Origin: Anaerolineales bacterium
GTDB lineage: Bacteria; Chloroflexota; Anaerolineae; Anaerolineales; Villigracilaceae
Length of the DNA: 64,000 nucleotides
NCBI GenBank assembly: GCA_030583925.1
Contig: CP129482.1
Span: 1,302,001 to 1,366,000 of the forward strand
Direction of reading: 5' to 3'
Each line of letters starts with the position of its first letter. Within the stretch, counting starts at the first letter, position 1. Position numbers and translations under genes: made by a program. This document shows, piece by piece, positions 50,295 through 58,730 of the stretch. Below the pieces are notes generated by a model that was not told where the DNA came from, did no database searches, and worked only from the letters and a program-made list of their open reading frames with translations.

Positions 50295-52484
50295 TTATAT
50301 TTTTCCCAACGCGCGCAGGACGCGTTCGGGGGTGAACGGGAATTCGTCAATCCACACGCCGGTGGCGTCGTGAATCGCGGAGGCGATGGCGGGCGCCGTC
50401 GGAAGATACGGAAGTTCGCCCACGCCGCGCGCGCCCCACGGTCCAGCCGGGTCGGGAATTTCAAGGATGACCGATTCCACTTTTTCGGGAATATCCCAAA
50501 TGGTTGGGATGAGATAGGTGCTGAGTTGATCGGATAGCACGCGCCCGTCTTTGGTTTTGAAATCTTCGAGGAGGGTGTAGCCTTGCGCTTGCACGACCGC
50601 GCCTTCGATCTGCCCTTCGACGAGCGCCGGGTTGATCGGTTTGCCGAGATCGTCTGCCGAGACGACGCGTACCACGCGCACGTGACCGGTCTCGATATCC
50701 ACTTCCACTTCGATGGCTTGCGCCACCCACGCGTAGGCAAAGTTTGGGGTGGAGTAGCCGGTTTCCTTGTCGAATTGATTCGTGCGCGGCGCGAGGTATT
50801 TGAACTCGGCGACCGCCGGGCGTTCCTCCGCTTTCCATTTCTTGAGGGCGAGTTCCGCCGCGCCTTTGATGGCGTTGCCAGCCATGAACGTCATGCGCGA
50901 GGCAGAGACCGAGCCGGAACTGCCCATCGCGGCTGTGTCAGACGAGATCAATTTCACTTTCTCGAACGGGACGCCGACCGCTTCCGCCGCCATTTGCATC
51001 ATCACCGTGTGCGTGCCTTGACCGACCTCCGCGCTGGCATGATGCAGCGTCACTTGTTCGATCTGAGCCTTGCCGTGCAGTTCGATCTTCGCCCAGCAGT
51101 TTTCTTGATAGCCAAATGAAAAACCAATGTTCTTGAAACCGGCTGCGAATCCATAGCCGCGTTTGAGGTGGCTCGCGCCGTTTTCGTCTTTCTTCTTTCC
51201 TTTTTCCCAACCAAACCTATCCCGCGCCGCCTCGATGCACTCCACCACCGTAACCGGACTCGGCGAAGGCGTGCCAACGTTCAAGGTTTCTCCGTCGTGT
51301 AGGGCGTTCTTCAAACGGAACTCAACCGGGTCCATGCCTAGTTTTTCCGCGAGTTTATCCATTTGCATTTCAGCCATGAACAGCGCTTGCGGCGCGCCGA
51401 ATCCACGGAACGCCGCGCCGGGGACGTTGTTGGTGTACACGCCATAGACATCGGTCTTCACGTTCGGGATGAAATACGGTCCCGCCGACGTGATGGTTGT
51501 ATTGCCCAATACTTTGTTCGACGTATACATGTACGCGCCGCCGTCGCCGATGATCTCGTTTTCGATGGCGATAACTTTTCCATCTTTGGTCGCGCCCCAT
51601 TTGGCGCGCAGTAAAACCGCGTGACGTTTTCCATGGCTGATAATCGATTCTTGCCGCGACCAGACGATCTTCACTGGGCGTTGCAGTTTCCACGCCGCGA
51701 GGGCAAGGACGATCTGCACAGACATATCTTCACGCCCGCCGAACGCGCCGCCGATCGCGGGGTACACCACGCGGATACTTTCATTCGGCATGTTCAACGC
51801 GTGCGCCACTTGATGCTGATCTTCGTGTGTCCATTGCCCGCCGCAGACGACGGTGATTCGCCCGGCTTCGTCAATATAAGCAAGCCCGGCTTCGGGCTGC
51901 AAATAAGCGTGTTCCTGCACCGGCGTGCGATACTCGCCTTCGACGATCACATCCGCTTTGGCGAATCCCTCGTCCACGTTTCCTTTGCGGATCTTGTAAT
52001 GCACGCAGACGTTCGAATCGCCGATATGTTCATGGATGCGCGGAGCGCCGGGCTTCATCGCCTCTTCCGCGTCGGTCAGGACGGGGAGGTCTGCGTACTC
52101 CACTTCGATCAACTTCACCGCCGCGGCGGCTTCGGCTTCGGTACGCGCCACCACAGCCGCGACGCGGTCGCCTACGAAGCGGACCACGTCTGCGCCCGGT
52201 TTTGCAGATCCAGGTCCGCACAGAACCGGTTGATCCTGCCATTGCAAGCCAAACTCGTTGACCGGCACATCCTTCGCGGTGTACACCGCCACCACGCCGG
52301 GCGCGGCTTCCGCTTTGCTAGTCCTGATGCTAACAACGCGCGCATGAGGTCTCCCCGCGAAGAGCAACTTCATGTGCAACATGCCCTTCATGGAGAGGTC
52401 GCCGGAATAAGGCGCCTCCCCGGTGACTTTGCCGCGCGCATCCACGCGCGGGAACGATTTTCCAATGGTTTCGTAAACAGTCAT
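50295..52484 (-). CDS. Xanthine dehydrogenase-family molybdopterin-binding subunit
   Basis: The large subunit of a molybdenum hydroxylase, 729 residues. Motifs seen are GGAFGGREDMSVQ, AFRGFGAPQALFMAEMQMD and SGSVSASRMTFMAG, and near residue 689 GARGVGELP, whose Glu is the catalytic base of the family. The VAYRSFR-type Cys of CO dehydrogenase is not seen, so xanthine or another N-heterocycle or aldehyde is more likely than CO. It follows the fused FAD/2Fe-2S subunit and a small membrane protein. The YqeB-like gene in the same operon suggests a selenium-dependent hydroxylase. Substrate remains open. Confidence 0.88.
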   Translation of the reverse strand: MTVYETIGKSFPRVDARGKVTGEAPYSGDLSMKGMLHMKLLFAGRPHARVVSIRTSKAEAAPGVVAVYTAKDVPVNEFGLQWQDQPVLCGPGSAKPGADVVRFVGDRVAAVVARTEAEAAAAVKLIEVEYADLPVLTDAEEAMKPGAPRIHEHIGDSNVCVHYKIRKGNVDEGFAKADVIVEGEYRTPVQEHAYLQPEAGLAYIDEAGRITVVCGGQWTHEDQHQVAHALNMPNESIRVVYPAIGGAFGGREDMSVQIVLALAAWKLQRPVKIVWSRQESIISHGKRHAVLLRAKWGATKDGKVIAIENEIIGDGGAYMYTSNKVLGNTTITSAGPYFIPNVKTDVYGVYTNNVPGAAFRGFGAPQALFMAEMQMDKLAEKLGMDPVEFRLKNALHDGETLNVGTPSPSPVTVVECIEAARDRFGWEKGKKKDENGASHLKRGYGFAAGFKNIGFSFGYQENCWAKIELHGKAQIEQVTLHHASAEVGQGTHTVMMQMAAEAVGVPFEKVKLISSDTAAMGSSGSVSASRMTFMAGNAIKGAAELALKKWKAEERPAVAEFKYLAPRTNQFDKETGYSTPNFAYAWVAQAIEVEVDIETGHVRVVRVVSADDLGKPINPALVEGQIEGAVVQAQGYTLLEDFKTKDGRVLSDQLSTYLIPTIWDIPEKVESVILEIPDPAGPWGARGVGELPYLPTAPAIASAIHDATGVWIDEFPFTPERVLRALGKI

Positions 52485-52491
52485 GCTTTGG

Positions 52492-52914
52492 TTATCTCTT
52501 ATAGCGTTTTACTTTGACGCGAATCGGCGGCGCATCGGTCGGTCCGTAAGGCGAAGGACCGAAAAATTTGTACAAATAGCCAAAGAAGATCGCCATAATT
52601 CCGCCGATGACGACCATTACGCCGAAGGCGAAGACAAGATTGGCGATGAGGTTAGCTTGCGATTCGATCAAAGTGAGGATAGGCGCAAGCCCTTCCAGCC
52701 GCCAAACCACCGGATGAATGTTCACGTAGCCAAGCCATTGGGGCGGCAGGGGCCAGCCTTGCCGAACTCCGATTTGAACTAGCAAGGCGGCGATCCCGTA
52801 GGATAAAGGCGGCACCAAAAGGATCATGAAGCACCCCAGTCCCTTCATGATCGGGTTTACCCCGGTCACGCGCGGCGTCTCCTTTTGCTTGGACATGCTT
52901 GTATATTTACCCAT
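52492..52914 (-). CDS. Small membrane protein between the two hydroxylase subunits
   Basis: A 140-residue protein with two clear hydrophobic segments (about residues 29-50 and 88-115) and a basic, Pro-containing C-terminus. I do not recognise a family. Its ATG overlaps the stop of the FAD/2Fe-2S subunit by eight bases with GAGG upstream, and seven bases separate it from the large subunit, so it is firmly in the operon. It might anchor the hydroxylase to the membrane; that is inference. Confidence 0.65.
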   Translation of the reverse strand: MGKYTSMSKQKETPRVTGVNPIMKGLGCFMILLVPPLSYGIAALLVQIGVRQGWPLPPQWLGYVNIHPVVWRLEGLAPILTLIESQANLIANLVFAFGVMVVIGGIMAIFFGYLYKFFGPSPYGPTDAPPIRVKVKRYKR

Positions 52915-54358
52915 GGTTCACCTCCGCCATTTTGTTGGCACCTTCAATGGCTTGAACGATTTTGTAATAACCTGTGCACCTGCACAAGTTGCCGGTGATC
53001 GCTTGTTCGATCTCATCGCGTGTGGGATTCTCTTTTTCCTCCAACAACATCGCGGCAGACATGATGAAACCCGGCGTACAATATCCGCACTGCACTGCGC
53101 CGTGTTTGATGAACGCTTCTTGAACGGGGTGGAGCGCGCCCCCCTCTCCTTTAGGAGAGGGGTTGGGGGTGAGGTCAGCGAGCCCCTCGATCGTCACCAC
53201 CTCCGCCTCATGCGCGCGCGGCGCAGGGACGAGACATGCCATTACCGCTTTGCCGTCGAGGAAGACGGTGCACGCGCCGCATTCACCCTCGGCGCAGCCT
53301 TCTTTTGTGCCGGTCAAGCCGACATCTTCGCGCAAGAATCGCAACAGCGTTTTTTCGTGTCCGCTTTTTAGCGAATATTTTTGTCCGTTGATCGTTGTTT
53401 CAATTAAATTCGACGGGGACGCGTGATGCGACTGCATTCCGCCTTCCGCTTTTTGTTTCCCCCACAACAAAACCGCATCGGACGGCATTCCTTCTTTTTC
53501 CTGTCCGTCGCGGATGGATTTCAGTCCGCGTGACGTGCAGACGCGTACCATCTCACTGCGGTATGCCGCGCTGCCGCGAATGTCGTCAATCGGCTTGGAC
53601 GCGTCCATGGTGAGGCGCGCGGCTTCGGCGATGACCTCGTCCGTGAGCGATTTGCCCACGAGATATTTTTCCGCTTCGAGCGCGTGGATGATCGTCGGCG
53701 CGACGGCTCCGAGGGTGATGGATGCTGAGGAAACTGAACCAGATTGAAGGTCGAGAAGAATCGCTACGTCCACGAGCGAGATGGCTTGGGCGCGGCGCAA
53801 CGCCAACTTGATGAAAGTCCCGCGTTGTGTCATCTTCATGGCGGGGAAGGAAATGTCCACGAGCATTTCGTTTGGTTGCATCACGGTTTTGCGGACGCCG
53901 GTGTAAAAATCTTTGAGCGCGATTGTTCGTGTGTTATTTACCGATTGCAGAGTCACCGACGCGCCGAGCGCCATGAGCGGGGTGATGGTGTCGTTGGCGG
54001 GCGAGGCAGTGATGAGGTTGCCCGCGACCGTGCCGCGATTGCGAATCTGCGGCGCGCCGACCTCCCATGCCGCGCGCGCGAGCGGATAGGCGCGTTCGCG
54101 AATGAGCGGCGATGCGACGCAATGATTGTGCGTCACGAGCGGACCGAGATGGATGACGTCGTCTTCGTCTAATGTGATGTTGTCGAGGTCGGGAATGCGC
54201 GTCACGTCTACGACGGTTTCGATGTTTTTGCGGACGTCGCGTTCGAGTTCGAGAATGAGATCGGTGCCGCCCGCGACGAGGCGAGCGCGTTCCCCCTGTT
54301 GGTTGAGGATTTGTAAAACTTCGTCAATGGTGGTTGCGTTGATGTAGGTGTGCCACAT
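52907..54358 (-). CDS. Molybdenum hydroxylase FAD-2Fe-2S fusion subunit with in-frame repeat
   Basis: A 483-residue subunit that passes electrons from the molybdenum site. Residues 1-about 285 form the FAD domain (VAGGTDLILELE, GAPQIRNRGTVAGNL). From about 318 on comes the 2Fe-2S domain with CAEGECGACTVFLDG and, later, CGYCTPGF and CRCTGY, so all eight cluster Cys are present. The order FAD then 2Fe-2S is the reverse of eukaryotic xanthine dehydrogenase. Near residue 395 the segment LTPNPSPKGEGG is encoded by a palindrome (53141-53162 core) inserted in frame. ATG 54358 is used; the upstream open stretch is a repeat. Confidence 0.85.
   Translation of the reverse strand: MWHTYINATTIDEVLQILNQQGERARLVAGGTDLILELERDVRKNIETVVDVTRIPDLDNITLDEDDVIHLGPLVTHNHCVASPLIRERAYPLARAAWEVGAPQIRNRGTVAGNLITASPANDTITPLMALGASVTLQSVNNTRTIALKDFYTGVRKTVMQPNEMLVDISFPAMKMTQRGTFIKLALRRAQAISLVDVAILLDLQSGSVSSASITLGAVAPTIIHALEAEKYLVGKSLTDEVIAEAARLTMDASKPIDDIRGSAAYRSEMVRVCTSRGLKSIRDGQEKEGMPSDAVLLWGKQKAEGGMQSHHASPSNLIETTINGQKYSLKSGHEKTLLRFLREDVGLTGTKEGCAEGECGACTVFLDGKAVMACLVPAPRAHEAEVVTIEGLADLTPNPSPKGEGGALHPVQEAFIKHGAVQCGYCTPGFIMSAAMLLEEKENPTRDEIEQAITGNLCRCTGYYKIVQAIEGANKMAEVNHG
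53141..53175. repeat. Palindromic repeat inside the FAD-2Fe-2S subunit gene
   Basis: CCCCTCTCC (53141-53149) and GGAGAGGGG (53154-53162) form a perfect stem, extended by GGGGGTGAGG. On the minus strand it codes LTPNPSPKGEG, a peptide known as a frequent by-product of a widespread palindromic repeat. It is in frame and lies between two conserved parts of the 2Fe-2S domain. Confidence 0.75.
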
Positions 54359-54368
54359 GATAACCATC

Positions 54369-54462
54369 ATGTCGTTGCGAGGAGGGCGAAGCCCGACGAA
54401 GCAATCTCCTCGATCTGGTGGGAGATTGCTTCGGGCGAAAAGCATCGCCCTCGCAACGACAT
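54369..54462. repeat. Family B palindrome upstream of the molybdenum hydroxylase operon
   Basis: ATGTCGTTGCGAGGAGGGCG (54369 onward) pairs with the end CGCCCTCGCAACGACAT (to 54462), with GAAGCAATCTCC and GGAGATTGCTTC inside. This is the least disturbed copy of the family in the window. It occupies most of the gap before the next gene. Confidence 0.8.
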
Positions 54463-54469
54463 TTATTCG

Positions 54470-54991
54470 CTAGTTCGATCCAGTCACAACTTCGCCGCGT
54501 TTCTCGTACGTTTCCACCGCCAGCCTCGCAAGCGTGGCGAGGTTGCGGATCGCGGCAGGGAGGGCGGCATCGTCGCCGAGCGATTGCTCCACGTTATCGA
54601 GCGCGCGCCCAACTTGTTCGGCGAGATCGAAGAACGCGGCGTCGAATTGATAGATCGCTCCGAGTTCTTTTTCGTTCACCTTGACCGCATCGAAGAAGCC
54701 AGCATAGCCTCGCGGCGCGCGGCTGATCTTATCAATGAACGTTTGCAGTTTGATCGTCGCCTTTTCCATGTCGTCCACGTATTCGATCTTGCCCGCGCTG
54801 ACGAGTTCGGTCTGCAACTGCGAGGCGCGCTTGTGTTGCTCCTCGAAGCGCTGTGCCACGGTGTCGCGCAGGAGTTTGTCCGCGTCGCGGCGGTTCTGCC
54901 GCTCCACGTATCCGCCGAAACCGGGGATGAACGACAGCAATTTCTTGAACGGGTCTTGCATACTGGTTACTTTTTGAAAAAAATCATCCAT
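54470..54991 (-). CDS. Helical protein of unknown function
   Basis: A 173-residue soluble protein with long amphipathic helices and high charge; residues 25-80 (RRDADKLLRDTVAQRFEEQ and on) look like a coiled coil. No signal peptide, membrane segment or catalytic motif is seen. A GGAGG site lies five bases before ATG 54991; a TTG twelve bases upstream is less likely. It is transcribed away from the aldolase gene and separated from the hydroxylase operon by a family B repeat. I do not recognise the family. Confidence 0.65.
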   Translation of the reverse strand: MDDFFQKVTSMQDPFKKLLSFIPGFGGYVERQNRRDADKLLRDTVAQRFEEQHKRASQLQTELVSAGKIEYVDDMEKATIKLQTFIDKISRAPRGYAGFFDAVKVNEKELGAIYQFDAAFFDLAEQVGRALDNVEQSLGDDAALPAAIRNLATLARLAVETYEKRGEVVTGSN

Positions 54992-55046
54992 GTGAGCCTC
55001 CAAGAAGATTATACGAGTCCGGGCGTGGTAAGTCGCATAAACCCAT

Positions 55047-55052
55047 TATAAT
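55047..55052 (+). promoter_or_regulatory. -10 box (TATAAT) of the aldolase gene
   Basis: A perfect TATAAT lies 27 bases before the ATG. The -35 region is weak. GGAG at 55069-55072 gives a normal ribosome site seven bases before the start. Confidence 0.5.
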
Positions 55053-55079
55053 CAAGAAAAAATAAACTGGAGAATTGCC

Positions 55080-56144
55080 ATGACCACAGACATCCAATCC
55101 CTGCTCGGCGAAAAGGCTGACTCGCTCCTCGGTTTCAACTCCCCAAAAATTTCAAAGGATAGACTGCACCTCCCAAGTTCGGATTCGCTGGATCGCGTCT
55201 TCGCCCATTCGGATCGGAACAACCGCGTCCTTCGCAATTTGGGCTGGATACACAACTCGGGCCGACTCGCCGGGACGGGGTACGTGTCCATCCTGCCTGT
55301 GGACCAGGGCATCGAACATTCGGGCGGCGCAAGTTTCGCCAAGAACCCCGATTACTTCGACCCCGAGAACATCGTGAAGCTCGCCATCGAAGGCGGATGC
55401 AACGCGGTCGCTTCGACGTTCGGCGTGTTGGGCATCGTCTCGCGCAAGTACGCGCACAAAATCCCGTTCATCGTCAAGATCAATCACAACGAATTGTTGA
55501 CCTATCCAAATAACTTCGAGCAGATTCTGTTCGGCACAGTGAAGCAGGCTTACGACATGGGCGCGGCGGCGGTCGGCGCGACGATCTACTTCGGCTCGGA
55601 CGATTCACACCGTGAATTGATCGAGATCGCGCAGGCGTTCGCGCTCGCGCACGAACTCGGCATGGCGACCGTGTTATGGTGCTACCTCCGCAACAAAGCC
55701 TTCAAAACGGACAAGGACTATCACGTGTCGTCCGATCTCACGGGTCAGGCGAACCATCTCGGCGTCACCATCGAAGCGGATATCATCAAGCAGAAACTCG
55801 CCGAGAACAATGGCGGCTATCTTGCCCTCAACAAGGACGGCGTCTCGTTCGGCAAATTCGACAAGCGCATGTACACCGACCTGATAAGCGACCATCCCAT
55901 TGATTTGTGCCGCTACCAGGTGGCGAACTGCTACATGGGCCGCATCGGACTCATCAACAGCGGCGGCGCCTCAGGCGAGAACGATTTCGCCGAAGCCGCG
56001 GCGACCGCCGTCATCAACAAACGCGCGGGTGGCATGGGTCTCATCTCCGGGCGCAAAGCCTTCCAGCGTCCCATGGCGGATGGCGTGAAGTTGTTGAACA
56101 CGATTCAGGATGTGTATTTGGATAAAGGGATTACGGTGGCGTAG
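55080..56144 (+). CDS. fbaB: Class I fructose-bisphosphate aldolase (FbaB/DhnA type)
   Basis: This enzyme splits fructose 1,6-bisphosphate in glycolysis through a Lys Schiff base, without metal. The 354-residue protein shows the DhnA-family marks [55 protein letters not shown] and the C-terminal phosphate-binding [12 protein letters not shown] and [15 protein letters not shown]. Length is normal. The TAG stop is the first part of a GTAG repeat, 56141-56194. Pyruvate kinase elsewhere in the window serves the same pathway. Confidence 0.92.
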   Translation: MTTDIQSLLGEKADSLLGFNSPKISKDRLHLPSSDSLDRVFAHSDRNNRVLRNLGWIHNSGRLAGTGYVSILPVDQGIEHSGGASFAKNPDYFDPENIVKLAIEGGCNAVASTFGVLGIVSRKYAHKIPFIVKINHNELLTYPNNFEQILFGTVKQAYDMGAAAVGATIYFGSDDSHRELIEIAQAFALAHELGMATVLWCYLRNKAFKTDKDYHVSSDLTGQANHLGVTIEADIIKQKLAENNGGYLALNKDGVSFGKFDKRMYTDLISDHPIDLCRYQVANCYMGRIGLINSGGASGENDFAEAAATAVINKRAGGMGLISGRKAFQRPMADGVKLLNTIQDVYLDKGITVA

Positions 56145-56194
56145 GGACAACCCTAGCGGTTGTCCCATTGGATAGGGGCAAGCCCTATCCCTAC
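56141..56194. repeat. REP pair (BIME-like) directly upstream of the RAYT gene
   Basis: GTAG is followed by the hairpin GGACAACC-CTAGC-GGTTGTCC, and a second hairpin GGATAGGG-GCAAG-CCCTATCC is followed by CTAC. Two inverted units with outward GTAG tetranucleotides is the classic arrangement recognised by REP-associated tyrosine transposases. It ends 13 bases before the transposase start and provides the stop codon of fbaB. Confidence 0.8.
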
Positions 56195-56207
56195 GAGGTG
56201 AAATTGG

Positions 56208-56909
56208 ATGAAATACGATCCAGCCAAACACCATCGTCGTTCAATTCGATTGAAAGGATATGATTACCATAATGCTGGCGCGTATTTTGTAACCATTTGC
56301 ACGAAGAATCGTGAATGTGTTTTGAATGATCCAATCGTAAACGCCATCGTCCACGATGTCTGGTATGCGTTGCCCTCGTGGTTTCCGACGATTGAATTGG
56401 ACGAATTTATCGTCATGCCAAACCATACCCATTTTGTTGTATGGAATAATGTAGGGACACCCCTTGCGGGCGTCCCGAATTCACCACACACCGAAGGGAT
56501 ACCTCTTGCGGGTATCCCGTCTGGCGAGAATACGGACGGGGGCAAGCCCCGTCCCTACGTGATACCGCAACCTCAAAAAATAAACCTCGCGCCTACATTA
56601 GGAGATATTGTTGGCGCGTTTAAATCGCTGGTTTTCAAGGTGTATTTGGATTGGATCGAGGTAAACGACTCTTCGCGCCGGGCGAAATTTTGGCAAGCCA
56701 ATTATTATGAGCACGTCATCCGTAATGACCGCGAATTGAATGCGATTCGACAATACATCAGGGATAATCCGTTGAATTGGAAGATGGACAGAGATAACCT
56801 TGGGAACCTGCTCAAGGAGAAGCCGCCCGAAAAAGCAGAAGATTATCTCAGTGATATCGAAGAACTACTCAAGATCAAATTGAACTTCTCCGATCATTTA
56901 TCATCATAG
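56208..56909 (+). CDS. REP-associated tyrosine transposase (RAYT) with in-frame REP array
   Basis: A 233-residue Y1/HUH transposase-like protein (IS200 relative). The metal-binding HUH motif is MPNHTHFVVW with His73 and His75, and the catalytic Tyr is in NYYEHVIRND (Y167 most likely). TLGDIVGAFKSL and RQYIRDNPLNW are typical of the family. RAYTs act on GTAG-headed hairpins and are thought to spread REPs. Residues 82-117 are not part of the fold: they are encoded by 56451-56558, a 36-codon array of three hairpins bounded by GTAG and CTAC, like the one upstream of the gene. The frame is intact, so the protein may still work. No IS termini are seen. Confidence 0.88.
   Translation: MKYDPAKHHRRSIRLKGYDYHNAGAYFVTICTKNRECVLNDPIVNAIVHDVWYALPSWFPTIELDEFIVMPNHTHFVVWNNVGTPLAGVPNSPHTEGIPLAGIPSGENTDGGKPRPYVIPQPQKINLAPTLGDIVGAFKSLVFKVYLDWIEVNDSSRRAKFWQANYYEHVIRNDRELNAIRQYIRDNPLNWKMDRDNLGNLLKEKPPEKAEDYLSDIEELLKIKLNFSDHLSS
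56451..56558. repeat. GTAG/CTAC-bounded hairpin array inside the RAYT gene
   Basis: Three hairpins are seen: around 56455-56475 (GGACACCCC-TTGCGG-GCGTCC type), 56496-56518 (GGGATACCTC to GGTATCCC) and 56534-56554 (GGACGGGG-GCAAG-CCCCGTCC). The ends are GTAGGGA and TCCCTAC, as in the copy at 56141-56194. The array is 108 bases, an exact multiple of three. Confidence 0.82.
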
Positions 56910-56917
56910 CAATTTCC

Positions 56918-57412
56918 ATGCCCCTCTCCGACCAAGGCATAACCCAAAACCGCTACACCCTCATCCCGCGCACGGCGATTCTGTTGCGGCGCGGCGATTC
57001 ATATCTGCTGCTCAAAGGCGCGCCGACGAAACGTCTGTGGGCGAATAAGTACAACGGGCTGGGCGGTCACGTGGAACGCGGGGAGGATGTCTTGTCCGCG
57101 GCGAAGCGTGAACTGTTCGAGGAGAGCGGTCTCACCGCCGATCTTTGGCTGTGCGGCATGGTCATTGTCGATGCAGGCGAGATCGGGATATGTCTGTTTA
57201 TGTTCAGCGGAGAGGGGGGTGGCGAGCCACAACCATCAAAAGAAGGTTTGGCGGAGTGGGTTGAATATCAGAGAATTGGAGAGCTACCAGTAGTGGAAGA
57301 TTTGCCGGTATTGCTGGAGCGAATTCACAACATGAAACGCGGCGATCCGCTGTTTCATGCGCGGTCGTATTACGATGAAGAGGGGAAGTTGGTTGTAAAG
57401 TTTGGGGAGTGA
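56918..57412 (+). CDS. Nudix hydrolase (MutT-like)
   Basis: A 164-residue Nudix pyrophosphohydrolase. The complete Nudix box covers residues 50-72: G50, E56, R64, E65, E68, E69 and G71 all match the consensus G-x5-E-x7-RE-U-x-EE-x-G-U. Members remove pyrophosphate from nucleoside or sugar nucleotides; the compact size suggests 8-oxo-dGTP or a similar nucleotide but this is not certain. It starts eight bases after the RAYT stop. A weak palindrome follows at about 57420-57484. Confidence 0.9.
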   Translation: MPLSDQGITQNRYTLIPRTAILLRRGDSYLLLKGAPTKRLWANKYNGLGGHVERGEDVLSAAKRELFEESGLTADLWLCGMVIVDAGEIGICLFMFSGEGGGEPQPSKEGLAEWVEYQRIGELPVVEDLPVLLERIHNMKRGDPLFHARSYYDEEGKLVVKFGE

Positions 57413-57493
57413 AAATGTTTTGCCGTCAGGAGCGCGAAGGATCCAAAAAGAATCTTTGCGAGCGTAGCGCGTTTCGCGGTTAACCGCAGAAGA

Positions 57494-58660
57494 TCAATTC
57501 TGCCTTTTCAACACGATCGTAAACGTACTCCCCCTGCCGGGCGCGCTGGTGACGGTGAGGTTACCGTGGTGTTGTTCGATGACCTGTTTCGTGATGGCGA
57601 GTCCCAGCCCGATGCCGCCGAAGAGATCGTTCTCGTGGCGGTCGAGGTGATAGAAACGGTCGAAGACGCGCGTCATGGCGTCTTTTTCCATGCCGATGCC
57701 GTGATCTTCGACGGCAAGTAGCACATCATTGCCGCGCACGCTGAGGCGCACGTTTACCTCTCCACCTTTGGGGCTGAATTTGATGGCGTTGTCTACGAGG
57801 GCGGCGAGCGCGCGCTCGAGGGATTTGGAATCGCCGACGACGTGGGGCAGGCCGACACTGGGAGCGAAGCGCAGGTTTACATTCCGCTCGATGGCTTTGG
57901 GCGCGTAGGTGTCCGTCACGTTTTTCGCGACCGTGTTCAAATCCACCGCTTGAAATTCGGGGAGGACGAGTTCCATTTCCTGCAAGAAGAGGATGTCGTT
58001 GACGAGGGTGACGATCTGCTGGACGTTGCGCGAGACCGTTTCGATCGCAGTGGAAATCTGGTTGCCGCTCATCGCGCCGCTCTGCAGCATTTGGAGGAAT
58101 CCGCTCGCCGCCATCAGCGGGGTTCGCAACTCGTGGGCGATGTTGGTGAGGAACTCGCGGCGGGCGAAGTCTTGCTCGGCAAGTTTTTGGTAGGCGTCGG
58201 CGAGTTCGCTCGCGCGCAAGCGGAGGTCGTCCACCGCCATCTGGTCGTTCGAGCGCAGGCGGCGGCTGATCTCGCTGACCATTGCCATCGCCACGCTACT
58301 GCTGTTGTGCAGGACGCGGTCGAAGCCGGTCTTGTTGAGTTCGAGTGTGGTAAGCGGGGATTTCGCGGTGACGGTGGCGGCGCGCGGCGCGTTGTGGATG
58401 AGCGCCATTTCGCCGAAGAAGTCGCCGGGTCCGAGCGTTTTGAGCAGGCGCACCTCGGCGTTGTTAATGATCTTCGTCACTTCGGCGTCGCCTTCGAGGA
58501 TCATGTAGAAGCGGTCTTCCACCGCGTTTTCGCGGCACAGCACCGCGCCGGGCGCGTACGAATGGACCTGGCTGTTGGCGATGAGTTCTTCGATCTCGTT
58601 CGCTTTGATGCCGGGAAAGGCGCGCGGGATGATCTTCGATGGGGCGCGAAGATTGGTCAT
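57494..58660 (-). CDS. Sensor histidine kinase with N-terminal cyclic-nucleotide-binding domain
   Basis: A 388-residue cytoplasmic histidine kinase with no membrane segment. Residues 15-125 form a cNMP-binding-type domain (YAPGAVLCRENAVEDRFYMI, FGEMALIHNAPRAATV), residues 145-235 the dimerisation domain with phospho-acceptor H176 (NIAHELRTPLMAASG), and about 270-386 the ATPase domain with VDNAIKFSP, DHGIGM and GGIGLGLAI motifs. The PRAATV stretch has the Arg that usually contacts the cyclic phosphate. No response regulator is adjacent, so the partner is elsewhere. It may sense cAMP, cGMP or another ligand. Confidence 0.9.
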   Translation of the reverse strand: MTNLRAPSKIIPRAFPGIKANEIEELIANSQVHSYAPGAVLCRENAVEDRFYMILEGDAEVTKIINNAEVRLLKTLGPGDFFGEMALIHNAPRAATVTAKSPLTTLELNKTGFDRVLHNSSSVAMAMVSEISRRLRSNDQMAVDDLRLRASELADAYQKLAEQDFARREFLTNIAHELRTPLMAASGFLQMLQSGAMSGNQISTAIETVSRNVQQIVTLVNDILFLQEMELVLPEFQAVDLNTVAKNVTDTYAPKAIERNVNLRFAPSVGLPHVVGDSKSLERALAALVDNAIKFSPKGGEVNVRLSVRGNDVLLAVEDHGIGMEKDAMTRVFDRFYHLDRHENDLFGGIGLGLAITKQVIEQHHGNLTVTSAPGRGSTFTIVLKRQN

Positions 58661-58730
58661 GATGCGGTTATTCTAGCACGGTGGGACATTCGTTTTGCAT
58701 AGCCGGTTCGGACTAAAAGGATACTGTAAC

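Noticed and set aside
50276-50740. N-terminal extension of the alpha/beta hydrolase
   Set aside because: This part overlaps the molybdopterin subunit gene in another frame, lacks any conserved motif, and a good ATG lies at 50275.
50295-52484. Aerobic CO dehydrogenase large subunit
   Set aside because: The characteristic Cys-containing active-site loop of CoxL was not seen, and the operon lacks other cox accessory genes.
5248-54462. Repeated palindromes as CRISPR repeats
   Set aside because: Copies are scattered singly or in inverted pairs, are not regularly spaced and have no cas genes nearby.
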